From Manihot esculenta (taxonomy: Eukaryota > Streptophyta > Magnoliopsida > Malpighiales > Euphorbiaceae): a stretch of DNA of 64,000 bases. The position numbers and the translations under genes are program-made. The stretch is taken from assembly GCF_001659605.2 (NCBI RefSeq), contig NC_035170.2, positions 10,652,817 to 10,716,816 on the forward strand, read 5' to 3'. A model generated the notes under the pieces. The model made no database searches. It had not been told where the DNA came from and worked only from the letters and a program-made list of their open reading frames with translations. Positions 48,941 through 60,177 of this stretch are shown piece after piece; positions within the stretch are counted from its first letter, which is position 1, and every line of letters starts with the position of its first letter.

Positions 48941-49398
48941 GAAGAGAAGATCAGGACATGGCAGCATCCTTTTCTTCATCAAAACTCGTCTTTTCCTGAA
49001 TAGTTCAAGTTTTTACATAAAATTACCGTTAGCAGATACAATACAGTAGATCCCTATTACATATGTAATCGTAAAATCTCCGACCAATTAGCCGGCAAGA
49101 TCCCTTATCAATTAGATGGCAAGATCCATTATTAATTAGCCGATCACATTATTACTGAATTTTCAAAAAATTTTATAATTACATCCATTTTCTTATACTA
49201 TACAGACTAACGATCACAGATACAAAGGTACGCAATTTTTACACAACTACTCTTGAGTTCTAAGTAATTTTTTATACTTACCCTCTTCTCCAGTTCACTA
49301 ATTTGAGTATCGAAATGGCTGTCGTAGGCATTAACGACCTCACGTTCTCTTTCCTACAGGATCAACCAATCGCAGTACAGTGTTGTTTCGGCCATATC
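48941..49398 (+). mobile_element. 3' part of an older Tat/Athila-like LTR (start uncertain)
   Basis: The stretch 'tttgagtatcgaaatggctg' through 'cacgttctctttcctacagg' near 49303-49360 resembles the conserved U5 end of large Tat-type LTRs. It stops at 'gccatatc' (49398), and the sequence resumes after E2 at 59411 with 'atatcatttggttctgttgcc'. Read through, the LTR would end ...atatca next to a primer-site-like block. The family assignment rests on remembered style of such LTR ends, and I could not find its 5' limit. Confidence 0.5.
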
Positions 49399-51704
49399 TG
49401 TAACGACCCGAAAATCGGACCGCTACCGGCGCTAGGATCCAGATCGGCTTAAGGCCGCCGGGACCCGTAGCAAGCCTGACATGTAACCTGTAAACCTGTT
49501 TAATCCCATACATGATCAACAATCATACATAAAAATTTAAAACTTTTCTTTCATACATTCTATCTTACACCAGACTCAACCTGTGCATGCACTGAACATA
49601 GCCATAATCATAAACTTGACCCCTCAGTGGGATCTCATCAATGCCCCCAGTGGATGGCATAACAAGTGTTGAGTTGGCTAAACATAGTCATCAATAAACA
49701 TTAAGATCATGTATCAAAAGGGATTACAATATACTATGGTCAAGCACACTTCTAACCTTAATATCGTTACATTACATATCTATACATTATTATACAATCT
49801 GTCATGTCCACATTCTAACTATTACATACATAAGACTTCATTACTCTTCTTGACTTCTCTGTCTAACCCGTACCTACAAACCTGGGGAATTTGGGAGAGG
49901 GGTGAGCTACTAGAGCTCAGTGAGCAGAATAATAAAGCATTTAAAACACATGCTATCATGAAATGCATCACATCACAACTAATCATATCAAGGATGAACT
50001 TGTCACCATTTAGCCCTCTACATATTCCAATCATGCCAAGGGCGTAGTGCAGGCCACACCTGGTCTTTCTCTTATACATAACATAACATACATAACCAAT
50101 GGTGCCGGGGGCGTAGTGCAGGCCACATCCGGTCTTTCTCTTACATAGTGCCAGGGGCGTAGTGCATGCCACACCTGGACTTCCATACCATATCCTCATG
50201 TCATAACATCTGAGGGCTAATGGATCATTCAACATTCATCCACATCAACAACATATTATGCAATGCAACATATTCGTGATTTCTAATGCAAACAACCTAA
50301 AATATCTCATGGCATCCGTGATGCATGAACATGCTCAAAACTGATTTATTTACTTGAAACATAAGGAGTCATTCTACTCACCTCTGGCTAGCTCTGACAC
50401 TGACTGAAGCAACTGACCCACTGCTGGGGTCCTCGGTTCCTCGGGTCCAAACCTACACAGGTGGACTCAAATGAGGGACCAACATACTATAACATGACTT
50501 TGAAAACATCCCCCCAAAACCCCCTAAAACATCTCAAAACATCCATGCAAGAACATGCAAAGGAAGGCTGGACAGGGCACTTTCGGCGGTAGGTTCGGCG
50601 GCCGAAAGTCCCTCCAGAGCCGAAAGTCAGGCAGGTTTGGCGGCACCTCCGGCGGCCGAAACTCCCAGACAGAGGCGAAACTCATGCATGTTCGGCGGCA
50701 CTTTCGGCGACCGAAACTCCCAGACAGAGACGAAAGTCTCCTTTCGGGGGCAAGCTTCGGCAGCCGAAGGCTGCCTTCACAAGAGGGTTCGGCGGCCGAA
50801 AGTCCCTTCGACTGCCGAACCTGGTTTCTCCCAAAGGGCAGAAACTTGGTTCAAACATGCACAAATGCCTCCAAACTCAAACCATCATGCATTTAGCTCA
50901 ACCAAAACATGCATACAAGCTCCTAGGGGTCTCAAACTACCTTAAACCCCAACTACAACACATCAAACACACATTACAAGCCACATTGCTCAAAAACTCA
51001 TCAAAAACTCATAAACTCAACATAAGCTTACTCATGCATTTTCTACCCCATGAACTTGCATAAAACTTGTTTAAAACATAATGTAAGCTGGAGATCGACT
51101 CTTACCTCTTGAAGATCGAGAGAGAGACGACCTAAAACTCGGAGGTGGGAGAGATTGGGTTCTTGAACCTCCAAGCTCCAAAACTTTGCTCAAAAGCTCA
51201 AAACTTCAAAACAAAGTTAAAACAAATGAAAAACTTGAAAGATCTAGAGGAAAAACATCAAAGATCGGTGAGGGACGGCGGAGAGCTCACCTTGGCCAAA
51301 AATGGGGAAAAAGCTCGCCTGTTTTCGGCTAAGGGACCCTTTTATAGTGGCTGTCCAGGCCACATTCGGGGGCCGAATGTGCCTCCGCATGCATGCCATG
51401 TTCGGCGGCCGAACTTGAGGTTCGGCGGCCGAACCTGGACTTCCCTCACTTATGCCTTCGGGGGCCTAAGGCACACCCGAAATGCCTGCACGTTCGGCGG
51501 CCGAACTTTGAGTTTTGGCGGCCGAACCTGAGTTTTTCTCCAAGGGTGTTTTTATGCAAAAACTCATTTCCTTTTTTTTTTTAAATCATCAAAAACATTA
51601 AAACATTTCATGAAAACATGGTTTTACCCTTCTAGAGGTCTTCGACATCCGAGATTCCATCGGACGGTAGGAATTCTGATACCGGAGTCTAGCCGGGTAT
51701 TACA
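49399..51704 (-). mobile_element. E2 3' LTR (2306 bp)
   Basis: + strand TGTAACGACC...GGGTATTACA. Hairpin units have arms at 50036/50060, 50105/50129 and 50151/50175; the middle one is CCGG/CCGG and the first has a changed arm (CCAA). Palindrome clusters lie at about 50578-50820 and 51364-51535. A minus-strand TATA box lies at about 51340, and a splice-donor-like GGTAAGAG near 51105. The polypurine tract AAGGGGGGAGAA adjoins at 51705-51717. Confidence 0.92.
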
Positions 51705-51811
51705 TTCTCCCCCCTTAAGAACATTCGTCCCTGAATGTTCCTCAACTAGCACATAGCATGGCATACACATATCTAACATGCAAAGCACATAAAACTCACA
51801 GGGAACTAACC

Positions 51812-54800
51812 TCAGAAAAGATAAGGGTATTGCTGGAGCATGGACTCCCGCGTCTCCCAGGTGCACTCTTCCATATTGTGGTGGTTCCATAGGACTTTCA
51901 CCATCGGGATTTCCTTGTTTCTCAGCTTTCTGATCTGGGTGTCTATGATCCGCACTGGCTGCTCAACATAGGTGAGATCCTCTTGGATCTCCACATCAGG
52001 CTCACTAAGAACCTTGCCCGGATCTAACACAAATTTCCTCAACATTGAAACATGGAAAACCGGATGGATTCTTTCCATTGAAGCAGGCAAATCTAGCTTG
52101 TACGACACATTCCCAATCTTCTGCAAGATTTCAAAGGGTCCGATGTATCGTGGGGCTAGTTTACCTTTTTTCCCAAAGCGAACCACTCCTTTCATTGGAG
52201 ACACCTTGAGCAATACCAGATCCCCCTCCTGAAACTCTACCTGTCTTCTTCGGATGTCTGCATAACTCTTCTATCTGCTTGCAGCAGTCTTGATTCTCTC
52301 TCTGATTATGGGTACCACCCTGCTGGTGATCTCTACTAGCTCAGGCCCTGCCAAGGCCTTTTCTCCAACTTCCTCCCAGCAAACAGGTGACCTGCACTTC
52401 CTCCCATATAAAGCTTCATATGGAGCCATCCCAATGCTAGCATGATGGCTGTTATTGTAGGCAAACTCCACCAAAGGTAGATGCTGCCTCCAAGAACCGC
52501 CAAAGTCCAGCACACACATTCTAAGCATATCCTCTATAGTCTGGATGGTCCTTTCGGACTGTCCGTCCGTCTGGGGGTGGAAGGCAGTACTGAAATCCAA
52601 TCTAGTACCCATGGCATTCTGCAGACTCTGCCAAAACCTGGAGGTGAACTGGGGCCCTCTATCCGACACTATCGAAACAGGAACCCTATGCAACCTGACG
52701 ATCTCATCCACATATATCTGCGCCAACTTGTCCACAGAATAGCCACTCCTGACAAGGATGAAATGAGCAGATTTGGTGAGTCTATCCACAATCACCCATA
52801 TGGAGTCCAATCTGTTGGACGCTGCCGGTAACCCCACTACGAAGTCCATAGCTATATTCTCTCATTTCCACTCTGGAATAGGTAGCGGGTTAAGCATTCC
52901 AGCCGGCTTCTGATGTTCCAGCTTCACCCTCTGACACACTTCGCAGGCTGACACAAACTGTGCCACTTCTTTCTTCATAGCTGGCCACCAATAAACCTTT
53001 TTCAGATCTTGATACATCTTGGTGGCTCCGGGGTGAACGCTGTATCTTGCATTATGAGCCTCCCTCATAATGTCTCCTTTTAGCCCTATGTCATCTGGTA
53101 CACATAGTCTGCTCCCATAGCGGAGGATCCCTTTGCTGTCGAATCTGAACTCACTATCTTTGCCTGACTGAACCGTCCTGGCAATCTTCACTAACTCTGG
53201 GTCCTCATGCTGTTTCTGAGCCACCTGCTCCAAAAACACGGGTGCCACTCTCATTTGGGCTACCAAAGCACCTGTACCAGACAACTCCAACTGTAGACCT
53301 TCCTCAATGAGCTTGTAAAACTCCTTCACCACTGGTCTCCTCTCTGCCGTGATGTGGGATAGACTGCTTAGTGACTTCCGGCTTAGGGCGTCTGCCACGA
53401 CATTCGCCTTACCCGGATGATACTGAATCTTGCAATCATAGTCACTCAGCAGCTCCACCCATCTCCTCTGTCTCAAGTTCAAATCTCTTTGACTCAGGAT
53501 GTACTGCAGGCTTTTATGATCTGCGAAGATCTCACATTTTACCCCATAGAGGTAGTGCCTCCACATCTTGAGTGCAAAGATTACTGCTGCCATCTCAAGG
53601 TCGTGTGTGGGGTAATTCAACTCATGCTTATTTAACTGCCTAGAAGCATAAGCAATCACCCTCTCAGTCTACATCAGTACACAACCCAGTCCCATACGGG
53701 ACGCATCACAAAAGACTGTAAAGTCCTCATCACTAGATGGCAGAGCTAAAACTGGTGCTGAAGTCAACCTCTTCTTAAGCTCTTCAAAACTCTCTTCGCA
53801 CTGGTCGGTCCACAGAAACTTCTGATTCTTCCTGGTTAGTCTAGTCAGAGGAGCTGCTATCTTCGAGAAGTCCTGAACGAACCTCCTGTAGTAACCTGCC
53901 AAACCCAAGAAACTTCTAATCTCTGTCACAGAAGTGGGTCTAGGCCAGTTAGCCACAGTTTCTGTCTTCTTGGGGTCCACCTCTATCCCATTCTCTGTCA
54001 CTACATGCCCCAAGAACGAAATGCTCCTCAGCCAGAACTCACACTTAGAGAACTTGGCATACAAGCCATGTTCCCTCAAGGTCTGCAAAACCAACCGCAG
54101 ATGATGGGCATGCTCCTCTGCATTCCTGGAATACACCAAGATATCATCTATGAAGACAATAACAAAGTGATCCAGGTATTGACTAAACACTTTATTCATG
54201 AGATCCATGAATGCTGCAGGGGCATTGGTTAACCCGAACGGCATTACAAGAAACTCAAAATGCCCATATCTGGTCCTGAAGGCTGTCTTTGGCACATCTT
54301 CTTCTCTAATCCTCAGCTGATGGTACCCCGATCTCAGATCTATTTTGGAGAAACAACCTGCTCCGGCTAGCTGGTCGAATAGATCGTCGATCCTTGGCAA
54401 CGGGTACTTATTCTTGGTAGTGACTTTGTTCAACTGCCTGTAGTCGATACAAAGCCTAAGGGATCCATCCTTCTTTCTCACAAACAAAACTGGTGCACCC
54501 CAAGGTGAGGTGCTCGGTCGGATGAAGCCCTTGTCTACCAGCTCTTGCAACTGTTCTTTCAATTCTTTCAACTCGGCTGGAGCCATCCTGTAGGGAGGGA
54601 TAGAGATCGGTCGGGTTCCAGGCATCAATTCTATCTCGAACTCTATCTCCCTAGCAGGTGGTAAACATGGCAGCTCGTCTGGGAAGACGTCTAGAAACTC
54701 TCTAACCACTGGCACCGAGGCGGGCTCTCTAACCTGACTGCTAAGCTCTCTCACATGAGCCAAATACCCCTGACATCCCTTCCTAAGCAACCTACGAGCC

Positions 54801-55571
54801 TGAAGAGCTGATATCAGACCTCTAGGTGTACCCCTCTTGTCTCCCCTGAAGACAACTTATGACCCATCCTGACCTCTGAACCTGACTACCTTGTCCCTGC
54901 AGTCCAAGGTAGCACCATGGGTAGATAACCAGTCCATCCCTAGAATGACGTCAAAATCTGTCAAATCTAGAACCACAAGGTCGGCGAACAAGCATCTTCC
55001 CTCAACAAACACAGGACTACACTGGCAGACTGACTCTGCCACTGATGGATCACACTTGGGTCCACTGACCCAGAGAGGACACTCTAACTCCGAGATCATC
55101 AACCCTAACCTCTGGACGGCTCTCGGTGCAATAAAAGAATGAGATGCACCAGGGTCTATCAAGGCATACACATCTGAACAACCAATGACTAAGTTACCTG
55201 CCACCACGGTGTTAGATGCATCGGCCTCTTGCTGAGTCATTGTGAAGATCCGTGCTGGAGCTGATGGACCTTCACCTCTGAAACCCGCTAAAGAAGAGGC
55301 TGCCCCTCTCCCTCTGCCTCTGCCACTGGCCTAAGTCGTGGCTGGAGCTGCTGGCTGCGCTACACTACCTGAAGCTGTCTGCTGGGACTATGCTATCGGG
55401 GCTGCTCTTGGACATTCTCGAGACATATGCCCCTCCTGACCACATCTGTAACAGGCTGTCGTCCCAAACCGACATACTCCCCTGTGTGGCTTACCACACC
55501 TTGCACAAACTGCATTATCCGCACCAGAGCTTGAGCCACTCCCTAGTCCCAGACTGGACTTAAACCTTGTT
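51812..55571 (-). pseudogene. E2 gag C-terminus and pol, multiple stops
   Basis: Minus-strand pieces in order. Cysteine knuckles CARCGKPHRGVC and CYRCGQEGHMSREC (55388-55560). Protease [10 protein letters not shown] (near 55150). [11 protein letters not shown] (near 54140). RNase [11 protein letters not shown] and ADHKSLQ (53700-53520; sibling copies read TDHKSL). Integrase [16 protein letters not shown] and [12 protein letters not shown] (52950-52600). GPFE module and chromodomain end at 51812. Stops: 55388, 55331, 54857, 53669, 52862 and 52271, plus a frameshift near 55562. Several are TAG where sibling copies have CAG. The 52271 stop is shared with element C. Confidence 0.93.
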
Positions 55572-56798
55572 CTAGAACTTGTTCTTCTTAGACTTCCTGG
55601 GACCTCTGTCCCACTTCTTGCTACCTGAAGCTGCTGCACTCATTGAAGAAGAGCCTGGGGTCTTAGAACCAGAAGGCTGTGCCACTGACTGTTTAACTGT
55701 CCCCTGAACGATTGCACTGGCCTCCATTTTCCGGGCCATATCCACTATGGCATGGAAGCTCTCCCTATCTGCTGACTGGATCAAGGAGGAATATCTGGAG
55801 TGGAGTTTCATGATATACCTCATTGACCTTTTCTGGTCTGAGTCAAGGTTTTGCCCTGCAAATGGCAACAACTCCAAAAATCTGTCTGTGAACTCCTCTA
55901 CACCCATCTCATCAGTTTGCCTCAACTGCTCAAACTCTATCATCTTCAGCTCCCTTGAACTATCTGGGAAAGCCCATCCTGCAAACTCGTTTGCGAACTC
56001 CTCCCAAGACATGCTATCCACTTTCGGGTTCACATAATTCTTGAACCACTCTCGTGCCTTCTTGCACTTAAGTGTGAACCCAGCCATCTGAATGGCTCTA
56101 CTATCATCAGCCCCAATCTCATCTGTGATCACCTTAACCCTTTCAAGATACACAAACGGATCATCTCCTTTTTCATACTGGGGAGCACCCAACTTCATGT
56201 AGTCGGTCATCTTGACCTTGCTCCCACTGGCTGAGCTAGGTCTAGAAGGTTGAGCAACTGGGGCTGCTGGTTCTGCTGGAGGAGGAGGAGGTGCAGCATC
56301 CCCTGGGGTAGGGTTTGCTGGATTTGGATAGTAAGGTGGGGGTGGATACATTGGGTATTGTGAATATGGTGGATAATAAGGTGGGTATGGCATCTGTGTG
56401 GGATAAGGGCTAAAGCTGTGGTAGTCCGATGTGCCTCCCATCGAATACCCAGGGTTTTGTGAGAAGGGTGGGTAGTAAGGTGGCTGAACAAATCCCGAGA
56501 CCTGAGTGCCTCCTTGGGATTCTCCCATTCCCTCTTCTGACATACTAACTCCCAAACTGCCATCCCTCCTCTGCTCTACATCCATATCATCCCCCATGTC
56601 CTCTGACGCTCCTCCCTGAACTGTTCCTCTGACTGATCTGCTTCGACCCAGATCCAAAGACCTTCTAGGGTCTCTTACTGCTCTTTCTCTGCTAGACCTA
56701 CTAGACATTGCCCTAGGCAATGCTGGAGGACGGGCGCTCGTGCCCTCATCCTCAGGTGGTACTCCAGTCAATCTTGCTAATCGACGAGTTCCTCTCAT
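55572..56798 (-). pseudogene. E2 gag, N-terminal and central part
   Basis: It starts MRGTRRLARLTGV at 56798, directly after an acceptor-like AACAG/G. An Arg-rich N-terminus is followed by a Pro/Tyr-rich low-complexity segment (YPPYYPPYSQYPMYPPPPYY) and the retrotransposon gag domain (MTDYMKLGAPQYEKGDDPF ... WFKNYVNP ... FAGWAFPDSSRELKM). It stops with TAG at 55572-55574, where siblings have Trp, followed a few bases later by a frameshift before the knuckles. Gag forms the particle that packages the RNA. Confidence 0.92.
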
Positions 56799-57043
56799 CC
56801 TGTTTTTTGAAAAACAGTACACATCACATAAACATTAGCATCATATGGTTCATGTGGGCACACATGAACCCTCATCACATACATCACATATCATTAATGC
56901 ACATGCATATAATCATGGCATTTCACATCATCAAACAAGACAGGACTCCACATCCTATCCTAGTGGACATGATCTTCCTATTGTGCTTGACCTTCTATAA
57001 CATCTATGAGCCCAACACTCTAGGTCCGACTATATGAACCTAA

Positions 57044-57056
57044 GGCTCTGATACCA
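57044..57056 (-). other. E2 primer-binding site (tRNA-iMet)
   Basis: The minus strand reads TGGTATCAGAGCC, 3 bases inside the 5' LTR. Confidence 0.92.
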
Positions 57057-57059
57057 TTC

Positions 57060-59410
57060 TGTAACGACCCGAAAATCGGACCGCTACCGGCGCTAGGATC
57101 CAGATCGGCTTAAGGCCACCGGGACCTGTAGCAAGCCTGACATGTAACCTGTAAACCTGTTTAATCCCATACATGATCAACAATCATACATAAAAATTTA
57201 AAACTTTTCTTTCATACATTCTATCTTACACCAGACTCAACCTGTGCATGCACTGAACATAGCCATAATCATAAACTTGACCCCTCAGTGGGATCTCATC
57301 AATGCCCCCAATGGATGGCATAACAAGTGTTGAGTTGGCTAAACATAGTCATCAATAAACATTAAGATCATGTATCAAAAGGGATTACAATATACTATGG
57401 TCAAGCACACTTCTAACCTTAATATCGTTACATTACATATCTATACATTATTATACAATCTGTCATGTCCACATTCTAACTATTACATACATAAGACTTC
57501 ATTACTCTTCTTGACTTCTCTGTCTAACCCGTACCTGCAAACCTGGAGAATTTGGGAGAGGGGTGAGCTACTAGAGCTCAGTGAGCAGAATAATAAAGCA
57601 TTTAAAACACATGCTATCATGAAATGCATCACATCACAACTAATCATATCAAGGATGAACTTGTCACCATTTAGCCCTCTACATATTCCAATCATGCCAG
57701 GGGCGTAGTGCAGGCCACACCTGGTCTTTCTCTTATACATAACATAACATACATAACCAATGGTGCCGGGGGCGTAGTGCAGGCCACATCCGGTCTTTCT
57801 CTTACATAGTGCCAGGGGCGTAGTGCATGCCACACCTGGACTTCCATACCATGTCATCATGTCATAACATCTGAGGGCTAATGGATCATTCAACATTCAT
57901 CCACATCAACAACATATTATGCAATGCAACATATTCGTGATTTCTAATGCAAACAACCTAAAATATCTCATGGCATCTGTGATGCATGAACATGCTCAAA
58001 ACTGATTTATTTACTTGAAACATAAGGAGTCATTCTACTCACCTCTGGCTAGCTCTGACACTGACTGAAGCAACTGACTCACTGCTGGGGTCCTCGGTTC
58101 CTCGGGTCCAAACCTACACAGGTGGACTCAAATGAGGGACCAACATACTATAACATGACTTTGAAAACATCCCCCAAAAACCCCCTAAAACATCTCAAAA
58201 CATCCATGCAAGAACATGCAAAGGAAGGCTGGACAGGGCACTTTTGGCGGCAGGTTCGTCGGCCGAAAGTCCCTCCAGAGCCGAAAGTCAGGCAGGTTCG
58301 GCGGCACCTTTGGCGGCCGAAACTCCCAGACAGAGGCGAAACTCATGCATGTTCGGCGGCACTTTCGGCGGCCGAAACTCCCAGACAGAGACGAAAGTCT
58401 CCTTTCGGGGGCAAGCTTCGGCAGCCGAAGGCTGCCTTCACAAGAGGGTTCGGCGGCCGAAAGTCCCTTCGGCTGCCGAACCTGGTTTCTCCCAAAGGGC
58501 AGAAACTTGGTTCAAACATGCACAAATGCCTCCAAACTCAAACCATCATGCATTTAGCTCAACCAAAACATGCATACAAGCTCCTAGGGGTCTCAAACTA
58601 CCTTAAACCCCAACTACAACACATCAAACACACATTACAAGCCACATTGCTCAAAAACTCATCAAAAACCCATAAACTCAACATAAGCTTACTCATGCAT
58701 TTTCTACCCCATGAACTTGCATAAAACTTGTTTAAAACATAATGTAAGCTGGAGATCGACTCTTACCTCTTGAAGATCGAGAGAGAGACGACCTAAAACT
58801 CGGAGGTGGGAGAGATTGGGTTTTTGAACCTCCAAGCTCCAAAACTTTGCTCAAAAGCTCAAAACTTCAAAACAAAGTTAAAACAAATGAAAAACTTGAA
58901 AGATTTAGAGGAAAAACATCAAAGATCGGTGAGGGACGATGGAGAGCTCACCTTGACCGAAAATGGGGAAAAAGCTCGCCTGTTTTCGGCTAAGGGACCC
59001 TTTTATAGTGGCTGTCCAGGCCACGTTCGGGGGCCGAATGTGCCTCCGCATGCATGCCATGTTCGGCGGCCGAACTTGAGGTTCGGCGGCCGAACTTGAG
59101 GTTCGGCGGCCGAACCTGGACTTCCCTCACTTATGCCTTCGGGGGCCTAAGGCACACCCCAAATGCCTGCACGTTCGGCGGCCGAACTTTGAGTTTCGGC
59201 GGCCGAACTTTGAGTTTCGGCGGCCGAACCTGAGTTTTTCTCCAAAGGTGTTTTTATGCAAAAACTCATTTCCTTTTTTTTTTTTTTTAAATCATCAAAA
59301 ACATTAAAACATTTCATGAAACCATGGTTTTACCCTTCTAGAGGTCTCCGACATCCGAGATTCCACCGGACGGTAGGAATTCCGATACCGGAGTCTAGCC
59401 GGGTATTACA
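57060..59410 (-). mobile_element. E2 5' LTR (2351 bp)
   Basis: It carries the same landmarks as the 3' LTR. Hairpin units lie at 57697/57721 (CCAG/CTGG), 57766/57790 (CCGG/CCGG) and 57812/57836 (CCAG/CTGG). The minus-strand TATA box is at 58999-59008 and the donor-like site at 58767/58766. It is 45 bp longer than its partner: one extra 20-bp unit (gttcggcggccgaacttgag) near 59061-59100, one extra 21-bp unit near 59180-59220, and a longer T-run near 59277. Confidence 0.92.
59020..59230. repeat. TTCGGCGGCCGAA palindrome cluster upstream of the E2 TATA box
   Basis: Six or more copies of a 13-mer with 6-bp complementary arms around one central base, partly in tandem at 20-21-bp spacing. Each contains three CpG. 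Looser variants (ttcgggggccgaa) flank them. A second cluster occurs at about 58240-58480 in the same LTR. Confidence 0.85.
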
Positions 59411-59823
59411 ATATCATTTGGTTCTGTTGCCAAAAAATCCATTGAATTCTCTTTGTTCATTTGGATTAAAATCGGTCTCTTATTCCCTTTCTCTCAAAAA
59501 GAAATCTCTCTTTTCTCTTTTTCAAAATAGCCGGCAACTCACGGGCTGCTGCTAAGGTTTCTCCCAACGAGGGCACTATCATTTCTTCCGCTCCTAGCAA
59601 TGGATAAAAAACACCCCCTATAGTAAATGAAGCAAATTTTAATAATCTGAACATTGAACAAATGCTCCAATACAACAAAAGATTACAGACTACTCTCGAG
59701 TAATGTAAAGCTTGAGAGGAGGCATTTTTCATGACTTCCAGGGGAAGGGAGGAAGTCTCCATTGATACCTCAATGACTCAAACAGAGGCAATTCGGACGC
59801 GGTCCAAAGGGAAAGACAAGCAG
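59411..59823 (+). pseudogene. Primer-site region and gag start of the older Tat/Athila-like element
   Basis: This is the continuation of 48941-49398 on the other side of E2. 'tttggttctgttgcc' near 59416 resembles a degraded primer site followed by a leader. Farther on, a + strand frame reads SMTQTEAIRTRSKGKDKQLE (about 59770-59818), plausible as a gag start or spacer. It is broken by many stops and ends at the E3 junction. Confidence 0.45.
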
Positions 59824-60177
59824 CTCGAAAGGACCGATGTACCGTGGAGCTAACTTACCCTTCTTCCCGAACCGAACCACTCCTTTCATAGGAGACACCT
59901 TGAGCAAAACCAAATCCCCCTCCTGAAACTCTAGCTGTCTTCTGCGAATATCTGCATAACTCTTCTGCCGACTAGCAGCAGTCTTGATCCTCTCTCTGAT
60001 TATGGGTACCACCCTGCTGGTAAGCTCTACTAACTCCGGACCCGCAAGAGTCCTCTCTCCTACTTCCTCCCAGCAGATAGGTGATCTGCACTTCCTCCCA
60101 TACAAAGCTTCGTATGGAGCCATCCCTATGCTAGCATGATAGCTGTTATTGTAGGCAAACTCCACCAAAGGAAGATG
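59824..60177 (-). pseudogene. E3: integrase C-terminal part, 3' truncated
   Basis: The minus-strand frame reads [32 protein letters not shown] and [16 protein letters not shown] up to RYIGPFE, where family sequence ends abruptly at about 59823 and the older element begins. Chromodomain, polypurine tract and 3' LTR are absent. It is separated from the main frame by a TAG at 60178-60180 (sibling codon CAG). Confidence 0.9.

Larger units (their letters stand above)
49399..59410 (-). mobile_element. E2: structurally complete Tekay-type Ty3/gypsy element
   Basis: A 10.0-kb element with two LTRs, primer site, gag, pol and polypurine tract, flanked by a perfect 5-bp target duplication atatc (49394-49398 and 59411-59415). 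Comparing the LTRs by eye I see roughly 30 substitutions in 2.3 kb, mostly transitions, plus two 20/21-bp unit gains in the 5' LTR. That indicates a fairly recent insertion. The coding frame has seven stops and a frameshift, so the copy cannot make its own proteins and probably moved with proteins from a relative. Confidence 0.93.

Noticed and set aside
58122..58724. 200-codon + strand frame rich in RRPK motifs (and similar frames at 3078-3540, 50555-50945, 5721-6166)
   Set aside because: It lies inside LTRs, opposite to element transcription, and is open only because the CpG-rich palindromes lack stops; overlapping frames are open too.
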